Position numbers and translations under genes: made by a program
From: Chionoecetes opilio
Lineage: Eukaryota; Arthropoda; Malacostraca; Decapoda; Majidae
Assembly: GCA_016584305.1 (NCBI GenBank)
Contig: JACEEZ010013535.1
Coordinates: forward strand, 1-64,000
DNA: 64,000 bases
Direction: 5' to 3'
The notes under the pieces: generated by a model
Told to the model about the DNA's origin: nothing
The model's database searches: none
Seen by the model: only the letters and a program-made list of their open reading frames with translations
Part shown: in pieces, positions 13,446 through 25,204 of the stretch
Layout of the letters: the number at the start of each line of letters is the position of its first letter
Numbering within the stretch: the stretch's first letter is position 1

Positions 13446-14135
13446 AGCCGCGAATGCGCGAAGCACCTTTGTTCTGTAAAAAAAAAACGTTCGCCGTGGA
13501 ATGTATCAGTACGAGGCTGCGGAAAATGGTGGGAAGCAATGTTGCCCTCCCTAATACCTCAAGAACCGGATTTTTTCGACAATACGTTATAGAGGGAAAA
13601 ATCCAGATTTCAACAGGCTTCCCTGTGGTATAAGCAGATTAAAATTCCATTGATACGTAACCGCATTTAGTTTGTTTTTAGGGCATATCACCCGAAAAAA
13701 ATATTGCAGAAATCAAGGGAGCGATTTCATACATGCGTCAAACTCTTGCGAATACGAAATGTACATTTTTCAAAGTGGAATACGATTCCTGCAGACACGC
13801 TCTCCATCAAGACATAACAAAAATGTTAGACGGATAAGAGATAGATGTAGGGTGCATCAATAAGCTGCTGGAAATTGAACGGCACAAAGGTGCGCAAAAT
13901 ATAAAAACTGTTATATCTCAAAATCTGTATAAGCAAAAGAGAAACGGATAGAGGTTTAGGGTAGATCTCGTTGAGCTTAACAAAAAGTATTCATGCCTTA
14001 TTTGGTATAGGGTCAATAGTTTCATAGTAACAAATTGGGAAACGCAATAAAGGTTGTGTTTTTACCATTAAAAGCTGCCGAAAATTTGGTCGTTTTATTA
14101 TCATACAGACGTAAAGATGATATCAATATCAATGG
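13446..14135 (+). repeat. repeat R, truncated copy 4
   Basis: It follows copy 3 head to tail and covers the first 690 bases of the unit. The distal part, with GCTGCCGAAAATTTGGTCG, is closer to the copy at 25.6 kb than to copies 1 and 3, which suggests two subfamilies. Confidence 0.75.
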
Positions 14136-14385
14136 ACCCGTTTACCCACACCTAAAGCACGGAGTATTATGAAGCTTTGGGTGCAATATAGGCTACATAT
14201 CACTGTACTCATATTCTTTTTGCTGAGAAATGCACCATAAATGAAATATATGGCTTTTTTGGGGCCAAAATATCACAACACGGCGGAACGCGCTGTGATT
14301 GGTTGTGACGTAGTAAGCGCAAACTCAGATCTCGCCTGATCAGCTGATCGGCTTGTTTTGGCTCAGCAGACCGCAGTACCTATCT

Positions 14386-14586
14386 ATGCATTCAACATGT
14401 ACCAGACAAAAAGAACATTATGCTTGTTTTGTGCTAATGTGCAAAAACACCACAATTAAAACTCCAGAGAATGTGTTCATAACTATGCCTAAAGACAAGA
14501 AAAAGAGGAAACAGTGGTGGATGTCTGCAAGGCGTGATTTCTCGATAAAGGAAAATTCATATTATTGCTGTGAAGACTATTTTGAT
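14386..14586 (+). CDS. THAP-like zinc-finger exon, probably of a DDE4-type transposon or derived gene
   Basis: From ATG at 14386 the exon encodes a short leader, then CFVLMCKNT, a TPENVF segment, MPKDKKKRKQWW and finally YYCCEDYFD. Cysteine pair, central tryptophan and distal cysteine are spaced as in the C2CH THAP finger, a DNA-binding domain common in transposases of the P, ISL2EU and related groups and in host proteins derived from them. The last ligand should be a histidine in C-x2-H; here the codon is TAT, tyrosine, so the finger may be dead. A donor-like GTATGTATGT starts at 14587. I found no transposase exon downstream, so this is an isolated exon or fragment. The start is the first ATG before the finger. 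Confidence 0.6.
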
Positions 14587-15660
14587 GTATGTATGTACTT
14601 GTGCATGGATAAGTAACTTGCAAATGATATGTAGCTGTGGGGCTTTAGCTGAGCTGTGATAAGTTGCGGGAGTAGTATGCAGTATGCAAGGCTTTTGAGG
14701 TAGGGATGAGACAGGCTGGTTTTTCATGTTAAGTATACAACACGCAGTGAGTTAGGTAAAATTCTAGAGTCCTTTTCCCGCCCTTATTAGAGTGTTTTTT
14801 TCCTCAGACCTTCACAGATCCTTCAGATACCTCTAAACTGTAATTATAAAGTGGGGGGGAGATGCCCCCTTCACCCCCTCCCCTCCTTAACGACCCCCCT
14901 GGGACCCCTCAAAAATATAATATGTTTAATATTACTAATCTAACCTCACTATAACCTAACCTAACCTTATCTCACTAATAACCTCATAGCGAGATCCCCA
15001 TAAAAAAATAATTACTAACCTAACCTTGTAAAATTATAATTTTATTTTACTAACCTAACTAACCTTACTAACTTGCATTACCCCTGCTACTGCAAGATGA
15101 CCAGTAATCCTCCTTCAAGTGATGTAGTAGGTATTCACTGTGTTTGTGAATATGTAAGTTGTAGTTTATAAGGAAAAAGTGGATAGACAGAGATAAGTGG
15201 CCCGTGACACCAGACAAGTGATGACTTCTGGGATCGGCATTCCTTATACGGAGCTTAAATGAACCTGCAATGACATGTAAAGCTAGACAGATAGACGAAC
15301 TCATAGAGGAACAGGTAGAAATGTATGGCTTTCTTTCCCCACATAAGCAAAACATACACCCTTCGTCACTCTACTCACCACTACAACCTTTACTAACCAT
15401 ACATTTCTACCTTTTTTTATTTTTATTTTAGATTTAGTGTCTTTTCCGAAAATTAAGTCTACATCGCTGTCAAGTTTTTGTTATTACAATGAAGCCTTCA
15501 TTTATTGGGATGATTTTTGTTGCGCAGACGCTGTGTTCTGAGAGTATCCTTATGAGGTCTATTTTGGTACGGCGGTCTTGTGATGACTTGTGCTTTATTT
15601 TAACTCTCGCCATGTTTACTCTTACCATATTTGAAAAGAAAAACCTATTACTATAATTCC
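14587..15660. other. non-coding DNA after the THAP exon, with short CCTAA-type words
   Basis: From about 14938 to 15068 there are several TAACCTAACC-like words. They are too few and too interrupted for a telomeric array. I see no second exon of the THAP gene. Confidence 0.4.
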
Positions 15661-16715
15661 TAACAACGAGACTGCTTCGAGCAGAACCACTGCTACGCTA
15701 ATCCTACAGCCAAGTCGTATCGTGGCCACGCCAACTAATAGGGTCGTAGGTCCCACCGGGACCTGCTGCCCCGTGAGGGTCCACCTATTCCTGTTTGAGC
15801 TATGCCCTACCCTCGGTGCTCCTATAACAAGCCCGCTAAGGGCCCCCTTTGCACTGGCCTTCGCCAGGCGAACCGCCGGGTTCGCTTCGTACCACACGGG
15901 GGACTCTTAATGGACGACCAACACACTAAGTTGCCCACGGTAGACACGTATATCGTTTGCAACAGAGTTGCACTGTCAGAGGGAGCTGGTGTCTCCTTAG
16001 GCCGTGCCACTTGGGTCGGGCTCTCACCCAAAGGGGACAGCTAACAACACTTGAATACCGAGGCAGAAACACAGCTGACAAGTAACAGTAGCAGTGTGGT
16101 CGGCAAGCAACATTCAAAACTACTGACAAACGCACGAGACAAAAGAGTTCGAGCAGGTGGTATAAGTTGAATCTACTTATATTTAAATAAGCTATATTGA
16201 ATAATTATTATTATATATTACTATACTATTATAACAAGGCAACCACAAGGCGGTCACTGGCGGGCAGCGACCCGGTGATCAGGTACCTTGCGCCGCAACA
16301 ACCTTGAATCTCCCCCCCCCCGCCCCCCTCTGCAACTCCCTGACAGGAGCAAAGGCCTAGGATAGAGACAGAGACAGAGGCAGCGGCCAAACTCCTGAGC
16401 ACGACAACCCAAACAAACGACACAACCAACCAAGTACAAGCCATCCCAACGTACAAAAACAAGACAGTCCCGTGATGGCACACCACGTAGGGTGTGGCAG
16501 CGGAACAGCGGTTGCCAGGCCAAGCAGACAACTACTGAATCTTGTCTCCCTGCAGCTCCCTGAACAGAGCAGCAAGCACCTATAACAGGGCTAGAGTCAA
16601 AGCAAGCTCAAGGGCAAAGCCTATGGAAGGGCGAAACTGTTAAACGATGGCAACAAGGTAGGAGGTGAGCTGGGGAGCGCGGGTGAAGGTCTCCTCTGGA
16701 GGACTGCGGAAACGT
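15661..16715. other. GC-rich island, no recognised product
   Basis: Both strands carry overlapping frames of 60-100 codons, for example at 15722-16044 on plus and 16229-16575 on minus. This follows from GC-richness. None shows a domain. An AT-rich spacer at 16165-16230 splits the island in two. Confidence 0.35.
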
Positions 16716-17639
16716 TAACCAGGGTTGCCAGACAACCTGGTCTAAAAATCCCTATATATTTGGGGAAAATCCCACGAAATCCCCATTTCATATATTTCCA
16801 TACTTGTTATAAAAAATGCTGAAATATATGCTACATAGCTACTCCACATGTAATTAAAATTGCTATGGTGATTTTAATGTTGATTTAATTATATTAATTC
16901 ATACTTTGATTTACAAATTAATTACATTACACATGAAAGTAGCATAATTCCACTTTTTTATGATAATCACACAAGGACTGCAAAAACAAAAAAAGGCAGT
17001 AATAGGATACAGCCTAATGGCATTTAATAAAAAATACATTTATAAACTTTTCACTTAGGCTGGATGGGGATGCTATATTTCCTTAAAGTGCTTAGAAACA
17101 TGATACAGAAATAAATGAAAATATTAATGCTCTTAGCTCTTGGGGGAAACTTAAAATAATCCAACTAATATTTGGACATACTGTACTAAGCCAGAAAGAA
17201 AGAAATAGAGAAATCAACCGATTTGCATACTAAATATATCATCACTCGAATCATCATGTTTCATGGTTATTTGTAGATATCTGGGAAGCATCATGTTGAC
17301 TAGTTATCATTTACAGCAAAATTGAAACATTCCCGGCCTTTCAAATACCGCTTGAATGCAGAAATCCAACAGAGTTCTGGTGAGAGATTGTTTCTTAGTT
17401 TTTGTTTTTAAATGTTTACAGATGAAAATATCTTTCTGCTGTGGGCACTAGAAGAAGGATGGAAGACGCACAATAGCCCAGAAACCAAACTTGACAAATT
17501 TGATGGAAACATGGGGGTTTCATCACCACTCTTTAGTTCTCTAACTTGTACTCCCAGAAGCCTTCAAACATCATTGATTCTGAATCAGCAAGATCGGTGG
17601 TCTAGTACTCTCTTCTTTGTATAGGTTCATTTATTTTTG

Positions 17640-19215
17640 TCAGGACCTACAATCAAGGAAATACACTAGCCAATGACCAATGGAGACCACATTTCTTGAC
17701 TTAATTCTTGGGATCAATGAAGCTCAAATGTTTTAATATCAATTATCTGAGGGAAATTTCATATTATCTGATGAACCACTGCTCAATCAAGAAACCAAGC
17801 AACGAGTCTGAAAGTTCCAAATTTGTTTTGACAATCATGGGTGTTATTTAGTAAATGCTGCAGCACTTTAGGACCCAGATATATTTCATTAAGAGGCACA
17901 CAAAAGTTTGATGGATCTCTGTAATGCCACATTTTCAACAGCTGTTTTTCTAAATGTTTATTCTAATGTACAGTCCATGATTGTTCTACAAACTGTGCTT
18001 ACAGAGTTGTGGCAGGTAGGAATTGAGGTTTCTTCAGACTGCATTCTCTTATTTAGTCATTAAAGACGAGGTAATATGAATTCAAGAAACTGTAAAGTAC
18101 AGCTGATTGTTGGGTCATTCAGCTTATTCCCTCCTCCCCCCCCCCCCCCCCCATAAATTGTCTCAGCTGCTAAAATCCTGTCAGAAAAAACTGCACTCTG
18201 AAATACATGCTCAAGGGCATTATACTGGTCCAGGAGACGAGACTACTACTGCTTGCAATGGAGAGCCAACGAGTCCGAAAGGATGAAGTTAACTTGTGTG
18301 GTTTTACACTGACAAACTCTTTGGAACTCTTTGAGTTCAGACAGTCGCTTAGGGCGGACATTAAAGTAATTGTATACATCCCTAGCTAACTGTTCTACTG
18401 CTCTTGGGAGTGTTTCACATGCATAAGAGGCACATAAGGTGGAAGGCTGTGGCAAATGCACTTCATAGAAATAAATCCTGGTATGTCAGTTACAGGCGAG
18501 ATGATAAAGAGTTATGGGGCACCCATCATGGGCATTGGCACCATCTGAGGCCAAAACCAATCATATGGTTCTTTATAGGGAATCCCTCATCCACTAAAGA
18601 CTTCCACTACAGCATCATACAAATTTTGAGCACTAGCATTTGCAACTGGAACAGATCATTAGAATGCATCAGAACTTTTTTGCCAATCAATGTGCGAACA
18701 AATATTGCTAAGTGTATAGTGCCACCCTTTGTCTGTAGATTTCATCAGCTATTAATAAAAACTTGTTCTCTTTCATAATTATCTCTCAATCCCTCCTTAA
18801 TAGACTTACCAATCACATTGTTTATCACTGCTTGGTTTTTTTGTTTCTGCTACCTTGCTGCAATTTTTTTGCTATATCTGCAGTCTTTACATACTGACCT
18901 TATCAAACTCTGGCAGGTGTGTCATGACATTTAAGGTAGATTATTGTTCCACAACAAATGCAGCAGTATTTCACCTTCTTTTAACTGCGTTCCTCTTAGA
19001 GGAGCACTCACAGACGGCAATGATGTGATTGTAGGGCTGCGTAGATACATTCCTAACATACTTTTATGTTTCTCCCTTTGTGCATGCTTATCTATTTCTG
19101 ATATTTTTTTGGCATTGATTTCACAGTAACAGGCATGCAAATAAGCTCTTAGTATCACTTTTCTACTTGGCTGCAGCCCATCCCTTACATTCAGGCAGTT
19201 GACTCCCAGGCTTGG
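17640..19215 (-). pseudogene. hAT transposase, ZNF862/KIAA1586-like, frameshifted
   Basis: Read on the minus strand, the order is as expected for this hAT subgroup. A finger remnant at about 19140-19070 contains ACYCEINAKK and KHAQREKH. At about 18720-18690 comes GGTIHLAIFVRTLIG. At about 18590-18530, spread over two frames, are NHMIGFG and SDGANAHDG. Then follow LPRAVEQLARDVYNYFN at about 18410, VKPHKLTSSFRTRWLS at about 18320-18265, and LNEIYLGPKVLQHLLNN at about 17900-17850. RTRWLS and the GFGxDG segment are strong family markers. At least five frame changes and several stops make it non-functional as given. Such proteins excise and insert hAT transposons in the nucleus and have been domesticated repeatedly. 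A poly-C run at 18137-18152 interrupts the coding region. Confidence 0.8.
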
Positions 19216-21212
19216 TAATTTTTTAAGTTGTATTTATTTTCTTAAAGGACTTTGGTGGTGTGCCTGGGTTGGGGAATCTCAGGATCATCCGGGTCATCAT
19301 AGCCGCTTCCACACAGATGTAAATGGCACACACTATTTGCCATAATTGATAGCCTCCCTCACAATTTTTTTCACCACCACAATCGTCATAGAGATTTTTT
19401 AAGTCACAATACAGCAGTAACATTCCAGCAAAAATAATTGACTTAATCCTGAATAACCTTTGACCTGTCATTCAAGTATATTAATAAATATATAGACGAC
19501 TTTGAAATGTGCATTATTTTTATTAATTTGGTCTATGTAGACGCTGCCAGGTATGTATTTCATAACTCACTAAAAACTCACTACGATTCATTCGTTCACG
19601 TTTCATTTATTGCAACAAAATTACACCTTCAAGCTTCAATGCCAATTATATTGTTCAAGCCAGTCAGGGGCTACATTTTCAGAGAGGCTAACTTCGGTCT
19701 TCACACCTAGCGACTTACAACAGCTGTTTTGGGGCAAACTTTTGGCATTCTGCGGACAGATTGATGAGTACTTAAAGACGTAAAGCTGGTCAAACATAGC
19801 GACCACGGTAGGGGTGGCGTAGAAGCACGCAATATACATAAAAATACATCATAAATTGAGTATATATGTGTTCTCTGACTCAAGAACTGAACAGGGCAAG
19901 TATACAAATGAAATTAGGCCATAAAACTATCTGCCTACCCTCCGTGGTGAGTTATTATGAGTTTATTATGGGGTGATGGGCAGAGTGGTGAACGCGGCAC
20001 CTCACCGAGACCCTGACCGAGGACCACTCGCTTCACCAGCCCGGCGGTAGCTGCCACTAACCGCCACGCATCAGACTGAAGGTATAATGGCTCCCTTTTC
20101 CTAATAAAAACCCCAAGCCCTTGTCCATCCAGCCGTGATGGGGATCGGTGTTAGCCGGGGTTGTGACCCGCTCCCGGGCTGGTTGTTTCCCCCAAATGGC
20201 CAGGAAGACCAGTTACGATAGGAGAGATTATCAAGCGGAAAAGATCACCCATCGTTGACACCGTATCGCCCACTGCCATATTCGTACCAGAACCCCGCCA
20301 CTTCCGGGTGTACAATAGAGGAAGTTAGTTAAGCTACAAACACTGTGCCCTTTACTCTTTCTGAAGTCGCCCAGGGTCCTGTCCACAGCAAGTCATTCAC
20401 AGCCACAGGGGCATCACAACACGCATTGCGTCATCCCTCATAATTTATACGTACCACGCCATTACGCATGTCTAATATAGTTTTATAATAAAAAAACGGC
20501 TGCGTGAGATTAACAGTTGTACATGTGTAAACTACTACCAAATATAGAGTAAATTGCTGTGGTTGAGCATGGTAAAACTACAACGAAATTATTTTTTAAA
20601 TGCTATGGTCTCGCATTCATAGGCATCACAGCATCGAATAATCTAATTTAAGTCAGCTTCCTGCTTACCTGTGATCGGAAGGCGTGTGGAGCGCTAACTG
20701 CTCGATACAGTATCAAGACAGGAAACCTGAAGCTATGGCTGGAGGCTGACAATTTACAATGGTGTCACGTTACGTGCGTGGTGCAGTCGGCGGTGGCAAG
20801 TCGTTGAGTCACTTGAGCCTGAGGATCAGGCGAGGAGTCGAGGACGAGTGAGGGGATGTTATCAGCAGGCTGATGCCGATCTATCTGTCAAATTATTAAT
20901 CGCTTGTTGCGGATTGGACGGAGGATTGGTGTTTAGTAATAACTATAGGGCAGGATAACAGCATATCATACATGCAGTTCTACAAATCTTCAAACAAACT
21001 CAGGGTAAATCATTGCTTTCTTGAACCTTTGGAACGTCAAAAAAACCCGAAAGTTGGCAACTTACGGTCTATAATTTTTTAGCTCTGGTCATTCGCGTTC
21101 ATCCGTGTCTTTACTTCTGCCGTCGGTTTAATAAGCTTATTATACTATATATTATTATTTATATATATTTACTACTTATATATACTAATCGGTTTTAATA
21201 AATAATATTTTC
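19216..21212. other. non-coding DNA inside the proposed hAT element
   Basis: The stretch 19972-20330 is GC-rich and begins with GGGCAGAGTGGTGAACGCGG, similar to a Pol III A box. I see no matching B box and no poly-A tail, so a SINE is only possible. The rest shows nothing I recognise. Confidence 0.35.
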
Positions 21213-21275
21213 AATAAGAAAATAAGGAAGCTACAAGAGGCCGCGAGGCCTTCACGTGGTAGTCCTTTAACCTAT
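21213..21275 (+). repeat. dispersed repeat E, copy 1
   Basis: The core AAATAAGGAAGCTACAAGAG plus GCCGCGAGGCC and CGTGGTAGTCC is shared with 28429-28500 and, inverted, with 51623-51657. Confidence 0.7.
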
Positions 21276-22840
21276 GTTTTCTTTGTAATCTTCATATTAA
21301 ATAATTATTATTTTAACGATAAAATAACATATATTTTTCAGAAAGCCTCAAAAGTCCCCAATCGAGAGTGATGTCAGCAGTCCCCGAAATTCCCAAAAAT
21401 AGGGACAAAATCCCCAAATCGGGCAACTCTGGCTGGAGGCACGGAGCTCTGTGACTGGGAGGTGAGGGTAATAAATCCTAAGCGCGGGAAATAGTACCAA
21501 ATAGGCTGCGGAAGCGACGCTCACCACGGGAAAAGCTGTCCGTAGCAAGTTTTCGTTCATCGCAATTTTTTACAATCACTTATGTTGCATTGGTACGTGT
21601 CACCATTTACCCAAAAAGCCCAAGGGGGGGGGGGGGGACAAAATCAGAAAAAAATGTGATGCTGGTGGCTGATTCTGAGACAGTGAATGAAAACTTCAAT
21701 GCAAGCAAAATGACTGAATAATAGGAGTTGGGAGCAAGGAAATTGGAAAAAAAATGTTATGCCACTATTTTATTTTGCTGCCATTATCTATTCTAGGTAT
21801 AGCTTATTATATTCAAATTAATATTCAGATGTGAGCGTAATGTCTTGTGAAGACGATGAAGGTTCAGATTATTCTAGGTCATCATTTGGTTGTTTGATTA
21901 AATCGTGTAAGAGTACAAAATGTCGCTTCGTGGGGCCAGAAGCCTCCCATGTGGCCGCAGAGTATCATGGTTTTGACGGCGGCCTGAGCCACTCCCGGTA
22001 TGCGTTAGCTGTGCCCCTATGCGCAGCTCTAGTGTAATAACTCTGTGGTCAGTTGAATTCGACATATCATTCATATCATGTGTAGGCGAAAGTATAACAA
22101 TTCTCCCTTTTCCCATTTTACACACTGCGCTGCTGGAAGAGAACCCCAAGTATGGTCCCCGTTAGAAGCAGTTTCTACAGTATGTCTTGGTAAGGTTAAT
22201 TTTTGCTAAATACCCTCTCACAATCTGCGTTCTAATGCAGCAAGCAACGCTCCGAATTCCATGTCATGCAAAGGACAAAAAGTCAAACTAAAAACTCTGT
22301 TGTTATTAATATTTGTCAACACTGTGGTGTTGACGCCTATGTGGTTGATTTGGCCTATGGCAGCCCCGCATGGTGGAATTATGGCATTACCAATAAGAAA
22401 TAAATAAATAAAAAAAATAAAAAAAAGGCGGTGTTGGAGCTACTTGGGGGGGGGGGGGTATTCCCGAAAGGTAGAGGGAGAGTGGCCAGAGGGGAAGATC
22501 TGATTACCGCAAGCAGCAGCGGCGGCGGCATTGGATGCCGGGCCTGCGGATGAGGTGGGAGGCTTGTTCCTGAGGTGGGGGGAAGGGGGGGTGCCTCGCA
22601 CCTTCAAGAGTAGTGTTGGCTTGCAAAGAGGGGAGGTGACCTGGCAGTGATCACAGGTGATGTGTCCACAGGGCCCTGGCGGATTTCCTAAAAGTAGGGA
22701 AAAGGCCGAGGCGGAGACGTTTGTAGTTCGGTCCCGTACGTGTGGGGCGATGGAATGGGTTTTTTCTTGGGGAAAAGGGAGGTGGTAAGCTGTTGCAGCA
22801 GCGTACCAGAGGCAGAGGTTGATGACAGGGCCGAAACACA
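21276..22840. other. non-coding DNA with poly-G tracts and an A-rich tail
   Basis: Poly-G runs occur at about 21626 and 22446. At 22400-22425 an AAATAAATAAAT and poly-A stretch looks like the 3' tail of a plus-strand retroposon, but I cannot identify its body. A minus-strand frame of 133 codons at 22440-22841 is proline- and alanine-rich without a domain. Confidence 0.35.
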
Positions 22841-22841
22841 C

Positions 22842-22891
22842 TCACTCTCTATCTCTTTCTCTTTCTCTTTCTCTTATCTTTCTTCTCTCTA

Positions 22892-22925
<34 letters not shown>

Positions 22926-22985
22926 TCTCTGCTCTCTCTCTCTCTCTCTCTCTCTCCTCTCTCTTCCCTCTCTCTCTCTCGCGGA
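22842..22985. repeat. (CT)n microsatellite
   Basis: CTCTCT tracts with scattered TTTC and CCT interruptions, about 140 bp long. Confidence 0.9.
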
Positions 22986-23363
22986 AGTTGACAGCGACAG
23001 ATTATTATTATTTTTTTTTCCCGCTGATAGCAATTTTTGTATGACTTGATAATGTAATTTATATTCGTGACTTAACTTGAAAAAAACAAAAAATTCATCC
23101 ATTTTTCCCTGATGGGTGGTCATGTTTGGAAAAAAGGGGGTTGATGCACAAAAAATGAATTGGATCCACCCTGGGGTCAGTGCATATTTACTAGTCATAG
23201 TGGTATGAAGGCTTATTGTTTTGCCTGGCTCAACATTAGGTTAGGAGCTATGATGAGCCAAACTTCCGACATGTGCCTTATTTTCCTCAATTATCCCTAT
23301 GGGTGGTCGTTGTTTGAAAGGGTTTGAAAGGGTGATGCACAAAACGGAATGTTGAGCCACCCT

Positions 23364-23369
23364 GGGTTA
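23364..23369 (+). repeat. target-site duplication, left copy (GGGTTA)
   Basis: GGGTTA lies at the junction between the tandem repeat and the 3' tail of the LINE. It is repeated at 24564-24569. An undisturbed unit reads CACCCTGGGGTCA at this point. Confidence 0.6.
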
Positions 23370-24563
23370 CAATCAATCAATCATGGGGGCATACGCGGGG
23401 GGCGTGTAGCCTCGCCCACCCTACGAGCCAACTCCCGGGGGTCACCACGCGCGAGTTCCCATGCAGGTCCTTTCCCATACAAGAAGCTCTCGACAAGAAA
23501 CATCAACTTGCCCCAGCCACGAGCATTATGTGGGAGCCCCCTGGCCTCCTTCCACGCCGGATTGTCTCTTACAGATACAACCCGATGGGAAGGACGATTC
23601 AGGGTAGCGTGCCACAGCCCCTATAGCCGGAAGTTGGCGCTGACGGACTATGCAGTGTAATAGGCCTCGATTCAGTCTTCACGGTGCAATCGCTGATTGA
23701 CACGTAATCATCCCAGGGGATGACATCCATGATTCTGACTAGGACACTTATTACCAAAGGCATTCGTCTCTTCAAAGTCACTATTTAGTCCATGTCTCAC
23801 AACCATAGAGGAAGACAGGTGATCACAAGCGACTTGAAGATCCGGATCTTTGTCCTCCTGCCACAGGTACCGACAACGCCACAAAAACTCCGCTGAGCGA
23901 GTCCATAACACCGTGGGCTATGCCAATCAGTCGTAAGTACTTCTTGACGTGGACCGCCGTCATTATGACTGCGCTACCAAGGTATGTTAAAACCTTTCCA
24001 AGATCTCAATGTCCTCGCCACACGCATGAACAGACTGTACTGCTTATTTATAGTAAGTCTCCAAATACCCTGGACTGGTCTTAAGCCAGGGGACCTCAAG
24101 TCCCAAAGCGTTTTGCCTCCTCGTGCAGGGCTCGAGAGCCATCACCAGGACATCCAGCGATCATGCAAAGATTTACTGCATCATCGGCAAAAACAAGATC
24201 AGTGATCTTGGTGTGGCCGACGGCATGCTCCCCAATCACTTTTGATCTACAACCTTGTCCCAATACCCCAGGCCATACAAAGCGTTGAAAAGTGATGCGG
24301 GCAAAGACGCACCCCTGCCTCACTCCTGTAATTCAAGGAAAGAAGCTGGATTACCTGCCCCCACTTCACAGCACTCTCAGTCCCAGAATACGACCAGTTA
24401 TCAAACAATAGGCCTTGCAGGAATCCCTCGAAGTCGCAGAAGATCCCAGATGGACTCACGATGCACTGAGTCAAACGCCTTCTGAGATCAACATAGGCTG
24501 CAAAGCATTCCCTGTCGAAACTCACGTCGGCGTTCCACCAGGACACTAAAGCGCAGATAGCCG
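23370..24563 (-). pseudogene. non-LTR retrotransposon reverse transcriptase, 5'-truncated
   Basis: On the minus strand the insertion starts inside the reverse transcriptase domain: AAYVDLRRRLTQC near 24500, YSGTESAVKWGQ near 24370, VRLCPHHF/MRQGCVFARITFQR near 24310, then the catalytic LVFADDAVNL (FADD codons at 24180-24191). Downstream come a WRCRYLWQEDKD segment near 23860, a HGLNSDFEETNAFGNK segment near 23770 and ESRPITLHS near 23640. The element ends with TGATTGATTGATTGT, the kind of short simple-repeat tail several LINE clades have. Frameshifts and stops occur throughout. Reverse transcriptase would copy the element RNA into the genome at a nicked target. The clade is uncertain; RTE-like or CR1-like are both possible. 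Confidence 0.75.
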
Positions 24564-24569
24564 GGGTTA
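24564..24569 (+). repeat. target-site duplication, right copy (GGGTTA)
   Basis: Second copy of the 6-bp word next to the truncated 5' end of the LINE. Confidence 0.6.
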
Positions 24570-25204
24570 AGTGATATTAAATAGTCATAGGTGTGTTATT
24601 GATAGTGGGCATATTGGTTCGCCTGGCTACAACAATTAGTTTAGGAGCTTATTTGTGAGCCAAATTTCCGACATGTATTTTTTTTTCATCATTTTTACCT
24701 GTGGTGGTCATGTTTGAAAGGGTAATGCACAAAAACAAAAAACATAATATTGAGCCACCCTGGGATCAAGCGAATATTACTAGTTATAGGTGTGTATGAA
24801 GGGCATATTCGTTTTGCCTGGCTCAACACTTAGTTGGAGATATGGTGAGCCAAACTTCCGGACATGTGCTATTTTCATCAATTTTGCCTCTGGCGTGCGT
24901 TCGGTTGTTTTTTTGAAAGGGTGATGCACAAAAACTGAAGTTGCGCCACCTGGGGTCCAAGCACATATTAACGAGTTATAAGTGTTATGATGCATAAACA
25001 AAAATAGTCATGATATAATATGTCACATTTCCAAGTTCTGAGGTGGACACGCAACGATTTTACTTTTTTGGACACAAAACAGTGTAAACTTTTTTAGTTG
25101 TCACAAAATGAGTAATATAAATTGAATAAAGTAATGATTACTTATTCGTACTCATCCAAAAGTCGAATCTGCATGAATCCACGAATAAGTAATAAGTTGC
25201 TAAC

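Larger units (their letters stand above)
11064..13680 (+). repeat. tandem duplication block, copy 2
   Basis: This is the partner of 7901-10490, in the same orientation and order. In copy 2 the trailing R continues past the point where copy 1 breaks off. The two blocks are therefore not perfect units of a single array. Confidence 0.85.
16719..21437 (-). mobile_element. candidate boundaries of a hAT element
   Basis: The left end reads CAGGGTTGCCAGACAACC. The reverse complement of the right end reads CAGAGTTGCCCGATTTGG. Behind both lie ATCCC/GTCCCTAT and TTTGGGGA-like words. hAT elements commonly begin with CAG and have short inverted repeats. The interval contains the hAT transposase remnant. 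No convincing 8-bp target duplication is visible: ACGTTAAC lies on the left and GCTGGAGG on the right. The boundaries are therefore only a proposal. Confidence 0.3.
23085..24995 (+). repeat. about 190-bp tandem repeat, four units, split by a LINE
   Basis: The words GATGCACAAAA, TTTGCCTGGCTCAACA and GAGCCAAACTTCCGACATG recur at 23142, 23334, 24723 and 24922. Removing the LINE at 23370-24563 gives a regular spacing of about 190-200 bp. The units are diverged by both substitutions and indels. Confidence 0.8.

Noticed and set aside
14930..15068. Telomere-like CCTAA words
   Set aside because: Only a few degenerate units with spacers. Arthropod telomeres are long perfect TTAGG arrays.
19972..20050. 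Possible tRNA-like head of a SINE
   Set aside because: An A-box-like word is present, but I see no B box, no poly-A tail and no second copy in the window.
22842..23198. Minus-strand frame of alternating Arg and Glu
   Set aside because: Translation of a (CT)n microsatellite.
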